Source: Bradyrhizobium sp. AUGA SZCCT0283
GTDB taxonomy: Bacteria; Pseudomonadota; Alphaproteobacteria; Rhizobiales; Xanthobacteraceae
Assembly (NCBI RefSeq): GCF_018130385.1
Contig: NZ_JAFCLU010000005.1
Span: 62,001 to 126,000, forward strand
Direction: 5' to 3'
Length of the DNA stretch: 64,000 nt
A model generated the notes under the pieces. The model saw only the letters and a program-made list of their open reading frames with translations, searched no databases and was not told where the DNA came from. This document shows, piece after piece, positions 7,500-15,024 of this stretch. Made by a program: the position numbers and the translations under genes. Position 1 is the stretch's first letter, and each line of letters opens with the position of its first letter.

Positions 7500-8792
7500 A
7501 TGAGCGAAGCGGTATCCCCTCTAGAGTCCGCCAACCCGGTCAGGCTGGGGCTCAAGGAAAATTGGCCGCAGTTCGCGTTGCTCGTCCTGATCAATGCCTT
7601 CGTCGGCGGCATGGTCGGAATTGAGCGAACCGTCGTGCCGCTGATCGGTGCCGAAGAGTTCAAGATAGGCTCGACGACTGTTGTCGTATCCTTCATCATC
7701 AGCTTCGGCGTAGTGAAGGCGTTCGCCAACCTGATCTCCGGCCAACTTGCCGACGCCTGGGGACGCAAGCGTGTCCTCGTCCTCGGGTGGCTCGTCGGCC
7801 TGCCAGTGCCGTTCATGATCATGTGGGCACCAAGCTGGAACTGGATCATCGCGGCGAACGCCCTTCTCGGCATCAACCAGGGCCTTGCCTGGTCGATGAC
7901 CGTGATCATGAAGATCGACCTCGTGGGGCCGAAGTCGCGCGGGCTTGCAGTCGGGCTCAACGAGTTCGCCGGCTATCTCGCCGTGGGCGTCACGGCATTC
8001 CTCACTGGTTATCTCGCCTCTCGATACGGTCTTCGACCGGCTCCGATCTATCTCGGTGTTGCCTACGCGATTCTCGGCGCCGCGCTCTCGATCCTGCTGG
8101 TGCACGACACGCGCGATCACGTCCGGTTGGAGACCGCGGGGCATGCACGACAAGCAGCTCCGATCGGTTTCCGGGAGATCTTCCTTCTCACCTCATTCAA
8201 GGATCGGAATCTGTTCGCCGCTTCGCAGGCCGGCCTCGTCAATAACCTCAATGACGGAATGAGCTGGGGGATCTTCCCGCTGTTCTTCGCGTCGTTTGGC
8301 CTTGCAGTCGAACGCATCGGCCTGCTGAAGGCAGTCTATCCGGCGACCTGGGGCATCTTGCAGATCGCAACAGGTCCCCTGTCCGATCGGTGGGGCCGCA
8401 AGGGCCTGATCGTGGCCGGCATGTGGGTGCAGGCCGCCGGCCTGTTCCTGACCGGGGCAACAAGTCATTTCGAGTGGTGGCTCGTCGGCAGCCTACTCCT
8501 CGGTGTTGGCACGGCTATGGTTTACCCGAGCCTGATCGCCGCCGTCTCCGATGCATCGCATCCGAGCTGGCGCGCACGCTCGCTCAGCGTCTACCGCTTC
8601 TGGCGGGATCTCGGTTATGCGATCGGAGCACTGTCGGCCGGCATCATCGCAGACAGATTCGGGCTTTCAGCCGCGATCAGTTCGATCGCCGCTTTGACGT
8701 TTATTTCTGGCGTCGTCGTAGCGGTCTTCATGCGCGAACGGGCGGCGGGTTCCGTTGACCTCGCGCAAAACGCGAACCGACCGGCGGAGTAG
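7500..8792 (+). CDS. MFS transporter
   Basis: A 430-residue, about 12-helix major facilitator. Motif A appears in both halves: GQLADAWGRKRVLVLGW after helix 2 and GPLSDRWGRKGLIVAGM after helix 8, so both domains are intact. Substrate is unknown. The four-base gap to the MBL gene ties it to sulfur chemistry, so export or uptake of a sulfur oxyanion or a thiol is an inference from context. It resembles drug/sugar-type MFS proteins more than the YeeE/YedE sulfur carriers often found in such clusters. Confidence 0.9.
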   Translation: MSEAVSPLESANPVRLGLKENWPQFALLVLINAFVGGMVGIERTVVPLIGAEEFKIGSTTVVVSFIISFGVVKAFANLISGQLADAWGRKRVLVLGWLVGLPVPFMIMWAPSWNWIIAANALLGINQGLAWSMTVIMKIDLVGPKSRGLAVGLNEFAGYLAVGVTAFLTGYLASRYGLRPAPIYLGVAYAILGAALSILLVHDTRDHVRLETAGHARQAAPIGFREIFLLTSFKDRNLFAASQAGLVNNLNDGMSWGIFPLFFASFGLAVERIGLLKAVYPATWGILQIATGPLSDRWGRKGLIVAGMWVQAAGLFLTGATSHFEWWLVGSLLLGVGTAMVYPSLIAAVSDASHPSWRARSLSVYRFWRDLGYAIGALSAGIIADRFGLSAAISSIAALTFISGVVVAVFMRERAAGSVDLAQNANRPAE

Positions 8793-8823
8793 AGTTAGGC
8801 TTCTTTGATGATGGAGCAAGCCC

Positions 8824-9177
8824 ATGCAGAAAGTCTTGGTCCAAATGGTCGCTGCTCTCTCCCTTCTACCCGGCGCAGTATGGGCGCAGGCACCCTCGGA
8901 CGCAGAGCGGTACGGTTGGGGTCCGCACATGATGGGGTGGGGCGGAGGATGGTACGCCACGATCTTCGGTCCGTTGCTCATGATCCTCTTTCTCGCGGTC
9001 TTGGTTGCCGTTGTCGTCATCCTCGTTCGCTGGCTGGGTGGGCCTTGGCAAGGGGCAATGCCGCCGCACCAATTCCCGCCCGTTCGCACACCGCTCGATA
9101 TTCTCAAGGAGCGTTTTGCGCGCGGCGAAATCGACAAGGCGGAATTCGAGGACCGGCGGCGCGTTCTCGGCGAGTAG
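8824..9177 (+). CDS. Small membrane protein with C-terminal SHOCT domain
   Basis: 117 residues. A signal-like N-terminus ends near AVWAQA, then comes a Gly/Trp/His/Met-rich linker (WGPHMMGWGGGWY), one strong transmembrane helix (about 45-70) and a C-terminal SHOCT motif (PLDILKERFARGEIDKAEF). SHOCT is a short oligomerisation/interaction module frequent in membrane stress proteins. The start ATG has GGAG eleven bases upstream. It sits between the MFS and DsrE genes in the same orientation. The Met/His-rich linker could bind a soft metal, but that is speculation. Confidence 0.85.
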   Translation: MQKVLVQMVAALSLLPGAVWAQAPSDAERYGWGPHMMGWGGGWYATIFGPLLMILFLAVLVAVVVILVRWLGGPWQGAMPPHQFPPVRTPLDILKERFARGEIDKAEFEDRRRVLGE

Positions 9178-9226
9178 CTCGGCTCGCCGGCCCCAAGCGC
9201 TCGCTTAGTTGGAAAGGGGAACGGCC

Positions 9227-9580
9227 ATGCAAGTCCTGCTAATACTGAACGACCCGCCCTACGGCACCGAGCGGTGCTACAACGGCCTGCGCCTCGCCCT
9301 CGCTCTCGCCAAGGGCAATCCTGCGATCATGGTGACGGTGTTTTTGATGGCCGACGCGGTAGTAGCCGCGAAGTCGGGTCAGAAGACTCCGGATGGCTAC
9401 TACAATGTAGAACGCATGCTGAAGGGCGTCCTCGCGGGAAAAGGACAAATCCTGCTTTGCGGCACCTGCATGGATGCCCGCGGCCTCGCTGATGCCGAGG
9501 TTTTGAGTGGCGTGAGACGTAGCAGTATGGCCGAACTCGCGACGATCACCGTCTCAGCCGAGAAGGTGTTGGTGTTCTGA
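9227..9580 (+). CDS. DsrE-family sulfur-carrier protein
   Basis: 117 residues of the DsrE/YchN fold, small trimeric or hexameric proteins that shuttle persulfidic sulfur. The family cysteine segment is CGTCMDARG with C78 and C81, the expected position for the reactive thiol, after a conserved-looking NDPPYGTERCYNGLRLA N-terminal strand. The start at 9227 is chosen because GGAAAGGGG lies just upstream; the extra six codons to 9209 would contain that ribosome binding site. The cysteine desulfurase begins 20 bases after its stop, so the pair probably acts as sulfur donor and acceptor. Confidence 0.92.
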   Translation: MQVLLILNDPPYGTERCYNGLRLALALAKGNPAIMVTVFLMADAVVAAKSGQKTPDGYYNVERMLKGVLAGKGQILLCGTCMDARGLADAEVLSGVRRSSMAELATITVSAEKVLVF

Positions 9581-9599
9581 ACTGCCCCGAGGAACTGGC

Positions 9600-10724
9600 A
9601 TGCCGCCGATTTATCTCGACTATAACGCGAGCACGCCTATCGATCCGGCGGTGGCAGCAGCAATGCGGGCGTTCCTGGAGGTGGCCTTCGGCAATCCGTC
9701 CAGCGGCCATTGGGCCAGCACCCCGGCGAAAGCGGCTCTGGAGAAAGCCCGTGGACAAGTTGCCTCGCTGCTAGGCTCCGCGCCGGAGGAAATCGTGTTC
9801 ACCAGCGGCGGAAGTGAAGCGAACAACTTGGCTATTAAGGGCACGTTCTTCGCGCTGAAGCACAAAGGGACGCCGCACATCATCACCACTGAGGTCGAGC
9901 ATCCCGCTGTTCTTGCCCCCTGCGAGTTCCTCAAGCAGCTGGGCGGGTTTGTCACTTACCTTCCGGTGGACCGGACAGGCCGCGTCGATCCAGAAGACGT
10001 GCGCCGCGCTGTGACCCCGCAGACTATCCTGATCAGCGTCATGCACGCCAACAACGAGGTCGGCACCATCCAGCCGATCAACGAAATCGGCACGATCGCG
10101 CGGGAGCATGGAATCCGCTTTCATACGGACGCAGCGCAGTCGGTTGGAAAGATCCCAACCAAAGTCGACGAGCTCCGCGTCGATCTGCTCACGATTGCTG
10201 GCCACAAGCTCTACGCTCCGAAAGGTGTTGGTGCGCTCTATGTGAGAGGCGGTGTCGAGCTGGAGCCATTAATTCACGGCGCCGGCCATGAGCTGGGCCG
10301 GCGCGCCGGAACCGAGAGCGCACTGCTCGCTGCCGGGCTCGGCACGGCTTGCGCGCTGGCCGCAGACCTTGCACCGATGGAGCGTGTCCGGGCTCTGCGT
10401 GATCGCTTCTGGGAGGCGCTGCAAGAACGATTCGGCGATCGCGTCGTGCTCAATGGCCACGTCACACAGCGGTTGCCCAACACGCTCAACGTGTCGTTCG
10501 TCGGCAAGGTCGGCGCGGATATACTGGGGCAATTGAACGGTATTGCAGCATCGACGGGTTCGGCGTGCCATTCGGGGCGGATCGAACTCTCGCCCGTTCT
10601 TGCCGCCATGAGCATACCCGAGAGAATTGGAATGGGGGCGATCCGTTTCAGTTTGGGAAGGGGCACCACGGCGGACGAGATCGATCAAGTGATCGCACGA
10701 CTCGCCAGGATCGCATCGGCCTGA
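9600..10724 (+). CDS. Cysteine desulfurase, NifS/IscS class
   Basis: 374 residues of the class V aminotransferase fold: PLP-dependent release of sulfur from L-cysteine as an enzyme persulfide plus alanine. The N-terminus YLDYNASTP, H101 (EVEHPAV), the PLP lysine K203 in GHKLYAPKG, the GRRAGTES anchor and the catalytic C323 in STGSACHSG are all present, so the enzyme should be active. There are no isc/suf genes beside it, so it is a dedicated accessory copy for this cluster. The housekeeping iscS/sufS presumably lies elsewhere. Its 3' end overlaps the convergent methyltransferase by 40 bases. Confidence 0.95.
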   Translation: MPPIYLDYNASTPIDPAVAAAMRAFLEVAFGNPSSGHWASTPAKAALEKARGQVASLLGSAPEEIVFTSGGSEANNLAIKGTFFALKHKGTPHIITTEVEHPAVLAPCEFLKQLGGFVTYLPVDRTGRVDPEDVRRAVTPQTILISVMHANNEVGTIQPINEIGTIAREHGIRFHTDAAQSVGKIPTKVDELRVDLLTIAGHKLYAPKGVGALYVRGGVELEPLIHGAGHELGRRAGTESALLAAGLGTACALAADLAPMERVRALRDRFWEALQERFGDRVVLNGHVTQRLPNTLNVSFVGKVGADILGQLNGIAASTGSACHSGRIELSPVLAAMSIPERIGMGAIRFSLGRGTTADEIDQVIARLARIASA

Positions 10725-11377
10725 TCGGTTGTGTGCGATACTTCGGATGCCGTCCGAGGCGGTCGTTTCTCTGCCAACAGGAGGACAGGCTCGTTCGCGT
10801 AGTCGGCACCAGCATGGACGTCCAGCGCCGCGCGTTCCAGCGCTGCCGTCACGTCGGCGAGCGCGGGAAAGCGGTAGATCTCCGGCGGGAATGATGCAAC
10901 GGCCGCCAAGTCGGCTTTGGTCCGGAACAACAATCCCAAACGGCCACCCGGCTTTAGCACGCGGGCGATCTCGCGCAGGGACACGTCGAGATCTTTCCAG
11001 AAATAAAGCACGTGAACGCACACAATCTTGTCGAAGGCGTCATCGGGGAAGGGCAGCGATTCCACGGTCGCACGGACCACCTCGACGCGAGCGGCCTCGA
11101 TGAGCGCTCTGTTGCGCTGTATTGCGATCTCGACCATCAACTCAGAGGGATCCACGCCAACGACGTGTCCCGTCGCAGCACGGGCGGCCAGTTCGGTCAG
11201 GCTGTGCCCGTGTCCGCATCCGAGGTCGAGGATTTGATCGCTTCGATCGATGCCGAGCGCATCCATCGCCCGCAGATTCTGGCTCCGGGTTTCACGAGCC
11301 ATGATGAAGGCAATTATCCGGCCCACCAATCCCCGCGCATTTCGGGCGTGTTCGGCGATAAAGCGGGGGCGGCGCAT
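10685..11377 (-). CDS. Class I SAM-dependent methyltransferase
   Basis: 230 residues with the SAM-binding motif DLGCGHG (about residue 50), acidic VGVDPSELM and the post-I/II segments typical of the UbiE/type 11 methyltransferases (LPFPDDAFDKIVCVHVLYFW, LKPGGRLGLLF). Substrate unknown. It overlaps the cysteine desulfurase tail-to-tail by 40 bases, so it is transcribed toward the cluster and not with it. A role in thiol or metalloid methylation would fit the neighbours, but that is context only. Confidence 0.85.
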   Translation of the reverse strand: MRRPRFIAEHARNARGLVGRIIAFIMARETRSQNLRAMDALGIDRSDQILDLGCGHGHSLTELAARAATGHVVGVDPSELMVEIAIQRNRALIEAARVEVVRATVESLPFPDDAFDKIVCVHVLYFWKDLDVSLREIARVLKPGGRLGLLFRTKADLAAVASFPPEIYRFPALADVTAALERAALDVHAGADYANEPVLLLAEKRPPRTASEVSHTTDQADAILASRAIT

Positions 11378-11517
11378 GTTCAGCCTTCTGATGACATCAA
11401 TATCTGGCCTGCAGTGTGCCTTATGGCCAAGCGGCTGGCTCGCCGAAAATGAAGGGCGGCTGGCCGTTTCCGAAAATGTAGCGGCAAATCAGTGCGTTGG
11501 TCGGCTTTCGGGAATTA

Positions 11518-11553
11518 CGGAATTACGGTGACAGTGCTGGCACCGTAATTCCG
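11518..11553. repeat. Perfect 13-bp inverted repeat of the CACCGTAATT repeat family
   Basis: CGGAATTACGGTG (11518-11530) and CACCGTAATTCCG (11541-11553) pair perfectly around a 10-base loop. The arms are the same core as in the repeats at 5126 and 13533, here in both orientations, so the element appears as a palindrome. Such REP-like hairpins commonly sit between genes and near transposition scars. Confidence 0.7.
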
Positions 11554-11813
11554 AGGTCGCTGCACACGATTTGCTGATGCCCTATGGAGACGTAGTGATG
11601 GCTTTGTCCATCGTGTTGCGGATCAAGCGCACGCTGGATGGTGTCGAGATCGACACGATCATCTCGGATGTTGAGGCGCGTAAGGCGTCTGCGCTGGAGC
11701 GTCAGCGCCGGGCCGACTGACGCAAGCGCGAGCTGGCCGCGAGCCGTTTTCGCGCGAAATGTGATTACCTCGATGACACGGTTGCCACATCCAGCCCTGG
11801 TCAGGTACCGTAA
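11532..11813 (+). pseudogene. Remnant of a protein resembling an FtsH/M41 C-terminus, with in-frame stop
   Basis: The frame reads HDLLMPYGDVVMALS, then RIKRTLDGVEIDTIISDVEARKA, then RQRRAD, TGA (11718), then RKRELAASRFRAKCDYLDD to TAA (11811). The LDGVEIDTII pattern resembles the end of FtsH-like M41 peptidases. The protein-like reading on both sides of the TGA suggests a single TGG-to-TGA change in an already truncated gene. Assignment rests on a short motif only. Confidence 0.3.
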
Positions 11814-11867
11814 TTATCGACGCTTGTGATCGGAAGGCGCGGCGGAAGTACCCGGCCTGATGATCTC

Positions 11868-11903
11868 GAATGACCCCGACGTGCAATATCGTCGGGGTCA
11901 TTC
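11868..11903. repeat. 14-bp perfect inverted repeat (hairpin)
   Basis: GAATGACCCCGACG (11868-11881) pairs with CGTCGGGGTCATTC (11890-11903) around an 8-base loop. A T-run follows after seven more bases and CACCGTAG overlaps the right edge, close to the core of the other repeats in this island. It could act as a terminator in the plus direction, but the T-run is too far for a textbook one. Confidence 0.6.
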
Positions 11904-12094
11904 ACCGTAGTTTTTCGGAATAGTGTTCATGGCGAACGATCTTACCCGGCACGGCGAGGCGCAAGGCTTTATGAAGATAGCCTATGCCGATTTCGCGCGA
12001 CCAATGGGCCCCTGATCGCTCTGGAGCCCTGTTATTGCGGCTGGTTTACACGGCCGGCGACCGCTGTTCGCAATCTGGCGCGCGACTTCGCGCA

Positions 12095-12262
12095 TCATCG
12101 TATCCAGCGCGTAGACAACAAAAGAAATAGCGCCCGATTACCCCGGTACTTGGCCGCTGGTCGGGTGCTCTCAAACCCGCCCATAATCGTGGCCCCGTAG
12201 CGGTCACAGATCCGCCATTCCCACTTGATCGAGCTTCGCTTGGTAATCAACACTTCCAACAC
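12095..12262 (-). CDS. Possible small protein, 55 residues, or remnant
   Basis: Reading from a GTG, the frame gives a compact, protein-like sequence with IKWEWRICDRYGATIMGGF and TRPAAKYRGNRALFLLL, then a stop. The composition (Trp, Tyr, Ile, Met) is unlike the Arg/Pro-rich shadows elsewhere in the window. I believe similar orphan proteins occur in rhizobia, but that is memory only. There is no convincing ribosome binding site and a second GTG lies three codons in. It lies among remnants, so it may be broken. Confidence 0.3.
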   Translation of the reverse strand: MLEVLITKRSSIKWEWRICDRYGATIMGGFESTRPAAKYRGNRALFLLLSTRWIR

Positions 12263-12482
12263 GGCTGCGCCCCGCCATCCCAGTTGCGTACCATCAAGAT
12301 ACCAATGGGCTTTGAGGGTGTCGGTTCGCTTTTAGACTCTCAGATGTAGTTTGATGAAAGTGAGTGTTTAAAACAGTGTTTGAAATGCAGCGTCTAGCGA
12401 TGTCTTAGTTTGGCAGGTTTAGTTCAGGCGGTGAGCTGGCTCAGTTGATCTGCGCGATGTTGTGATGGTGTATCTACTGTGA

Positions 12483-12650
12483 TGCGGATCAAGCGCACGC
12501 AAAGCCGCAGGCGTTGGCTGCATAACGGCCAAGGCAGAGATTGTCGCCCGCACAGATCGCGTGATGACAGTAGAGGCCGATCTGGTTGATGCGCAGGGGG
12601 TGACGGTTGCCAAGGCGACAGCGGAGCTGCGCGTTGTCGAGAGGAAGTAG
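12483..12650 (+). pseudogene. 3' fragment of a hotdog-fold (PaaI-type) thioesterase
   Basis: From 12525 the frame reads TAKAEIVARTDRVMTVEADL, VDAQGVTVAKATAELRVV, stop. This strand pattern (AEIVARTDRVMTVEADLVD followed by G..VAKATAEL) is typical of the last third of PaaI-family hotdog thioesterases. The upstream two thirds are absent, a stop precedes it at 12480, and the 5' junction carries TGCGGATCAAGCGCACGC, which also occurs in the M41-like remnant, so the junction may be a recombination scar. Confidence 0.4.
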
Positions 12651-12875
12651 GAGCTATCGGCCTCGGTTCGCTTTCGCTACTCCGTCCTTGCTGCAGCGAT
12701 AGTTGATCGACCTTTCCAATCAATATCATTGGTCAGCGCTGTCATGTTGCAGTAGCGAAGCTGGATGCAACGCCTATCGACGCACTCGGCTGACGCCGGT
12801 ACGATGCGCTTGAATTGAAGCGGCGGGAACTCTTTCGGACTGCAGCAAGAAACGAGAACTCACGAGGGGGCGGCA

Positions 12876-13343
12876 ATGGTGCGGGTGCGGCATGCGGTGC
12901 TGGCGGCGGCGATGATGGCGGCGATGGGCAAGCCCGTCGCGGCGGAAGTGCTCGACGCCACCTATCGCGGCACGATGGTGTGCGACAAGCTGCCGTTTAC
13001 CAGCCAGCAGACGCGCGAGGCCATCGAGGTCACGATTTCCGGTGGGGCCGTGCGCTACAATCACGTGGTGCGGTTGCGCAACGCCGCCGTCGAAGCCACG
13101 GCCGAGCAGGGCACGGGCGTGATCGACGGCCAGAAAATCAATCTTCAGGGCACCTGGAAAACCGGCAGCCGACAGTACGAGGCGAAATACAGCGGCAGCT
13201 TCGTGCGGCGCAGCGCCACGCTCAAGGGCACGCAGACCTGGACCGACGACGGCAAGACCGCAATCCGTGCCTGCGCGGGCGCGATCAAGCGGCCGTTCAA
13301 GCCATTCCTGCCGCGCGACAAGAAGTCGGCGGCTGCGCGGTGA
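12876..13343 (+). CDS. Secreted protein of unknown function
   Basis: 155 residues with a clear signal peptide (hydrophobic core AVLAAAMMAAMG, cleavage probably near VAA-EVLDATY). The mature part is predicted beta-rich: alternating segments such as DATYRGTMVC, VRYNHVVRLR and GTWKTGSRQYEAKYSGSFVRR, with two cysteines that could form a disulfide. GAGGGGGCGGCA precedes the ATG. I do not recognise a named family. It is the only apparently intact gene between the sulfur cluster and the M20 peptidase. Confidence 0.8.
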   Translation: MVRVRHAVLAAAMMAAMGKPVAAEVLDATYRGTMVCDKLPFTSQQTREAIEVTISGGAVRYNHVVRLRNAAVEATAEQGTGVIDGQKINLQGTWKTGSRQYEAKYSGSFVRRSATLKGTQTWTDDGKTAIRACAGAIKRPFKPFLPRDKKSAAAR

Positions 13344-13346
13344 GCT

Positions 13347-13490
13347 CGTAGGGCGGATTGGAGCCGAAGGCATAGTCCGCCGCCTGGTTGCAACAAACTA
13401 TGTGCAATACGACACCGATGCCGGCGACAACTTCATGAGCGCGCGCCTTGGTCGAAACGGCGGATTACGCTATCGCCAATCCGTCCGCGC
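13347..13490. repeat. Dispersed repeat of the GGCGGATTA...TAATCCGCC type
   Basis: CGTAGGGCGGATTGGAGCC with AAGGCATAGTCCGCC forms one imperfect stem. About 80 bases later ACGGCGGATTACGC with CGCCAATCCGTCC forms a second. Pairs of GGCGGATT...AATCCGCC arms near gene ends are a common dispersed intergenic element in Bradyrhizobium and other proteobacteria. It follows the secreted-protein gene and might stabilise or end its transcript. Confidence 0.55.
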
Positions 13491-13532
13491 TCAATAGACA
13501 CATCGCGCCTTCGCGAGCATCACAGGCAAGTC

Positions 13533-13554
13533 AAGTGCACTGTCACCGTAATTT
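13533..13554. repeat. Full copy of the AAGTGCACTGTCACCGTAATTT repeat
   Basis: This 22-base segment is the full form of the element found shortened at 5126-5142 and as a palindrome at 11518-11553. It is the last sign of the accessory island before the M20 peptidase, so two copies in the same orientation bracket roughly 8.4 kb. Confidence 0.55.
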
Positions 13555-13702
13555 CATGGAGGCCAGACGAGTTCTGGCCGGCGAACGTCAAGGGACCTGG
13601 TCTGCGCTTGGCCCCAAATTGCCCTCAGCGGGGCTTTGAGGAGCCTTGCGAAACAAGGCGCCGCGAAGGATGCTACAAGCTGCGCTCATCAAGGGACCCG
13701 TC

Positions 13703-14896
13703 ATGCCTGTCGACGTCAAATCCGCCACTGACCGCCTCATGCGCTTCCTCGCCGTCGAGGGCGTGACCGGAAAGGAGGCAGCGATAGGGCGCGAACTCAT
13801 CGCGGCGCTGGAAGAAAGCGGCGTGCCGGCGGATGCGATCCGCCTCGACGACGCCAACACGCGCATTCCTGTGCCGACGGAGACCGGCAACCTCATTGTC
13901 GATCTGCCCGGCCGCGGCGCGATGCACAACCAGCCGCGGATCATGTTCATGACGCACATGGACACCGTGCCGCTGTGCGCCGGAGCGAAGCCGAAGCTAA
14001 CGGGGCGCAAGATCGTCAATGAGGCGAAGACCGCGCTCGGCGGCGACAACCGCGCCGGCTGCGGCGTTCTCGTCACGCTGGCGGCCGAGCTTGCGAAGCA
14101 GAAGCTTGATCATCCGCCGATCACGCTTCTGTTCTGCGTGCGGGAGGAGAGCGGGCTATGGGGTGCGCGCCACGTCAAGACGGCTGACCTCGGCTCTCCG
14201 GTCATGGCCTTCAACTACGACGGCGGCTCTGCCTCCAATGTCACCATCGGCGCCGTCGGCGCGGATCGCTGGCAGGTCGAGATTTTCGGCCGCGCCTCGC
14301 ATGCCGGCGTCGCACCGGAGCGCGGCATCAGTTCGACCATGATCCTCGCGCTCGCGCTCGCCGACGTGAAGGCCGGTGGCTGGTTCGGCAAGGTGGTGAA
14401 AGGCAAACGGCAGGGCACGAGCAATGTCGGCCCCGTCACCGGCGGCGACGGCCGGCCGGCCGGAGACGCCACCAACGTCGTCACCGACTATGTGCACGTG
14501 CGCGGCGAAAGCCGCAGCCACGACAGCAAGTTCTTCAAGGAGATCACCAAGGCCTACAAGGCGGCATTCGAAAAGGCCGCCAAGCGCGTGAAAAACAGCG
14601 ATGGCAAGTCGGGCCGCGTCAAGTTCAAGGCCGAGACCGACTATTATCCGTTCCGCATGAAGGAGAGCCTGCCCGTGGTCAAGCGCGCGGTCGCGGCTGT
14701 GTCCGGCATCGGCGGAGCGCCGAACATCCGCACCGCAAATGGTGGGTTAGATGCAAACTGGATGGTCCGCCACGGTGTTCCGACCGTGACCTTCGGCGCA
14801 GGGCAGAACGAGCCGCACACGATCGACGAGTGGATCAATCTCGACGAGTACGACCGGGCGTGTGCGCTCGCGGTACAGCTCGCAACGATGCGATGA
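13703..14896 (+). CDS. M20-family metallopeptidase (PepT/ArgE-like)
   Basis: 397 residues. The dinuclear-zinc ligands are in order: H in FMTHMDTVPLC, D in LGGDNRAGCG, E-E in VREESGLWGARH, D in FNYDGGSASN and the late H in GQNEPHTIDEW. The family catalyses removal of terminal residues from peptides or deacylation of amino acids; which one applies cannot be read here. The start at 13703 has AAGGGA upstream; in-frame ATGs at 13646 and 13670 would add 19 and 11 residues with no matching domain content. It is a single gene, followed by a convergent alcohol dehydrogenase. Confidence 0.88.
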   Translation: MPVDVKSATDRLMRFLAVEGVTGKEAAIGRELIAALEESGVPADAIRLDDANTRIPVPTETGNLIVDLPGRGAMHNQPRIMFMTHMDTVPLCAGAKPKLTGRKIVNEAKTALGGDNRAGCGVLVTLAAELAKQKLDHPPITLLFCVREESGLWGARHVKTADLGSPVMAFNYDGGSASNVTIGAVGADRWQVEIFGRASHAGVAPERGISSTMILALALADVKAGGWFGKVVKGKRQGTSNVGPVTGGDGRPAGDATNVVTDYVHVRGESRSHDSKFFKEITKAYKAAFEKAAKRVKNSDGKSGRVKFKAETDYYPFRMKESLPVVKRAVAAVSGIGGAPNIRTANGGLDANWMVRHGVPTVTFGAGQNEPHTIDEWINLDEYDRACALAVQLATMR

Positions 14897-15024
14897 GCCT
14901 CAGGACGGCAAAATCACGCTGCACCAGTCTCATTTCATCTTGCCCTGCACACATCCATGATCATGCGCGCCGACAAGTCAAAGGCGCGGCACGATTGTCA
15001 TTGCAACGATGCGAGCGCGCTGCC

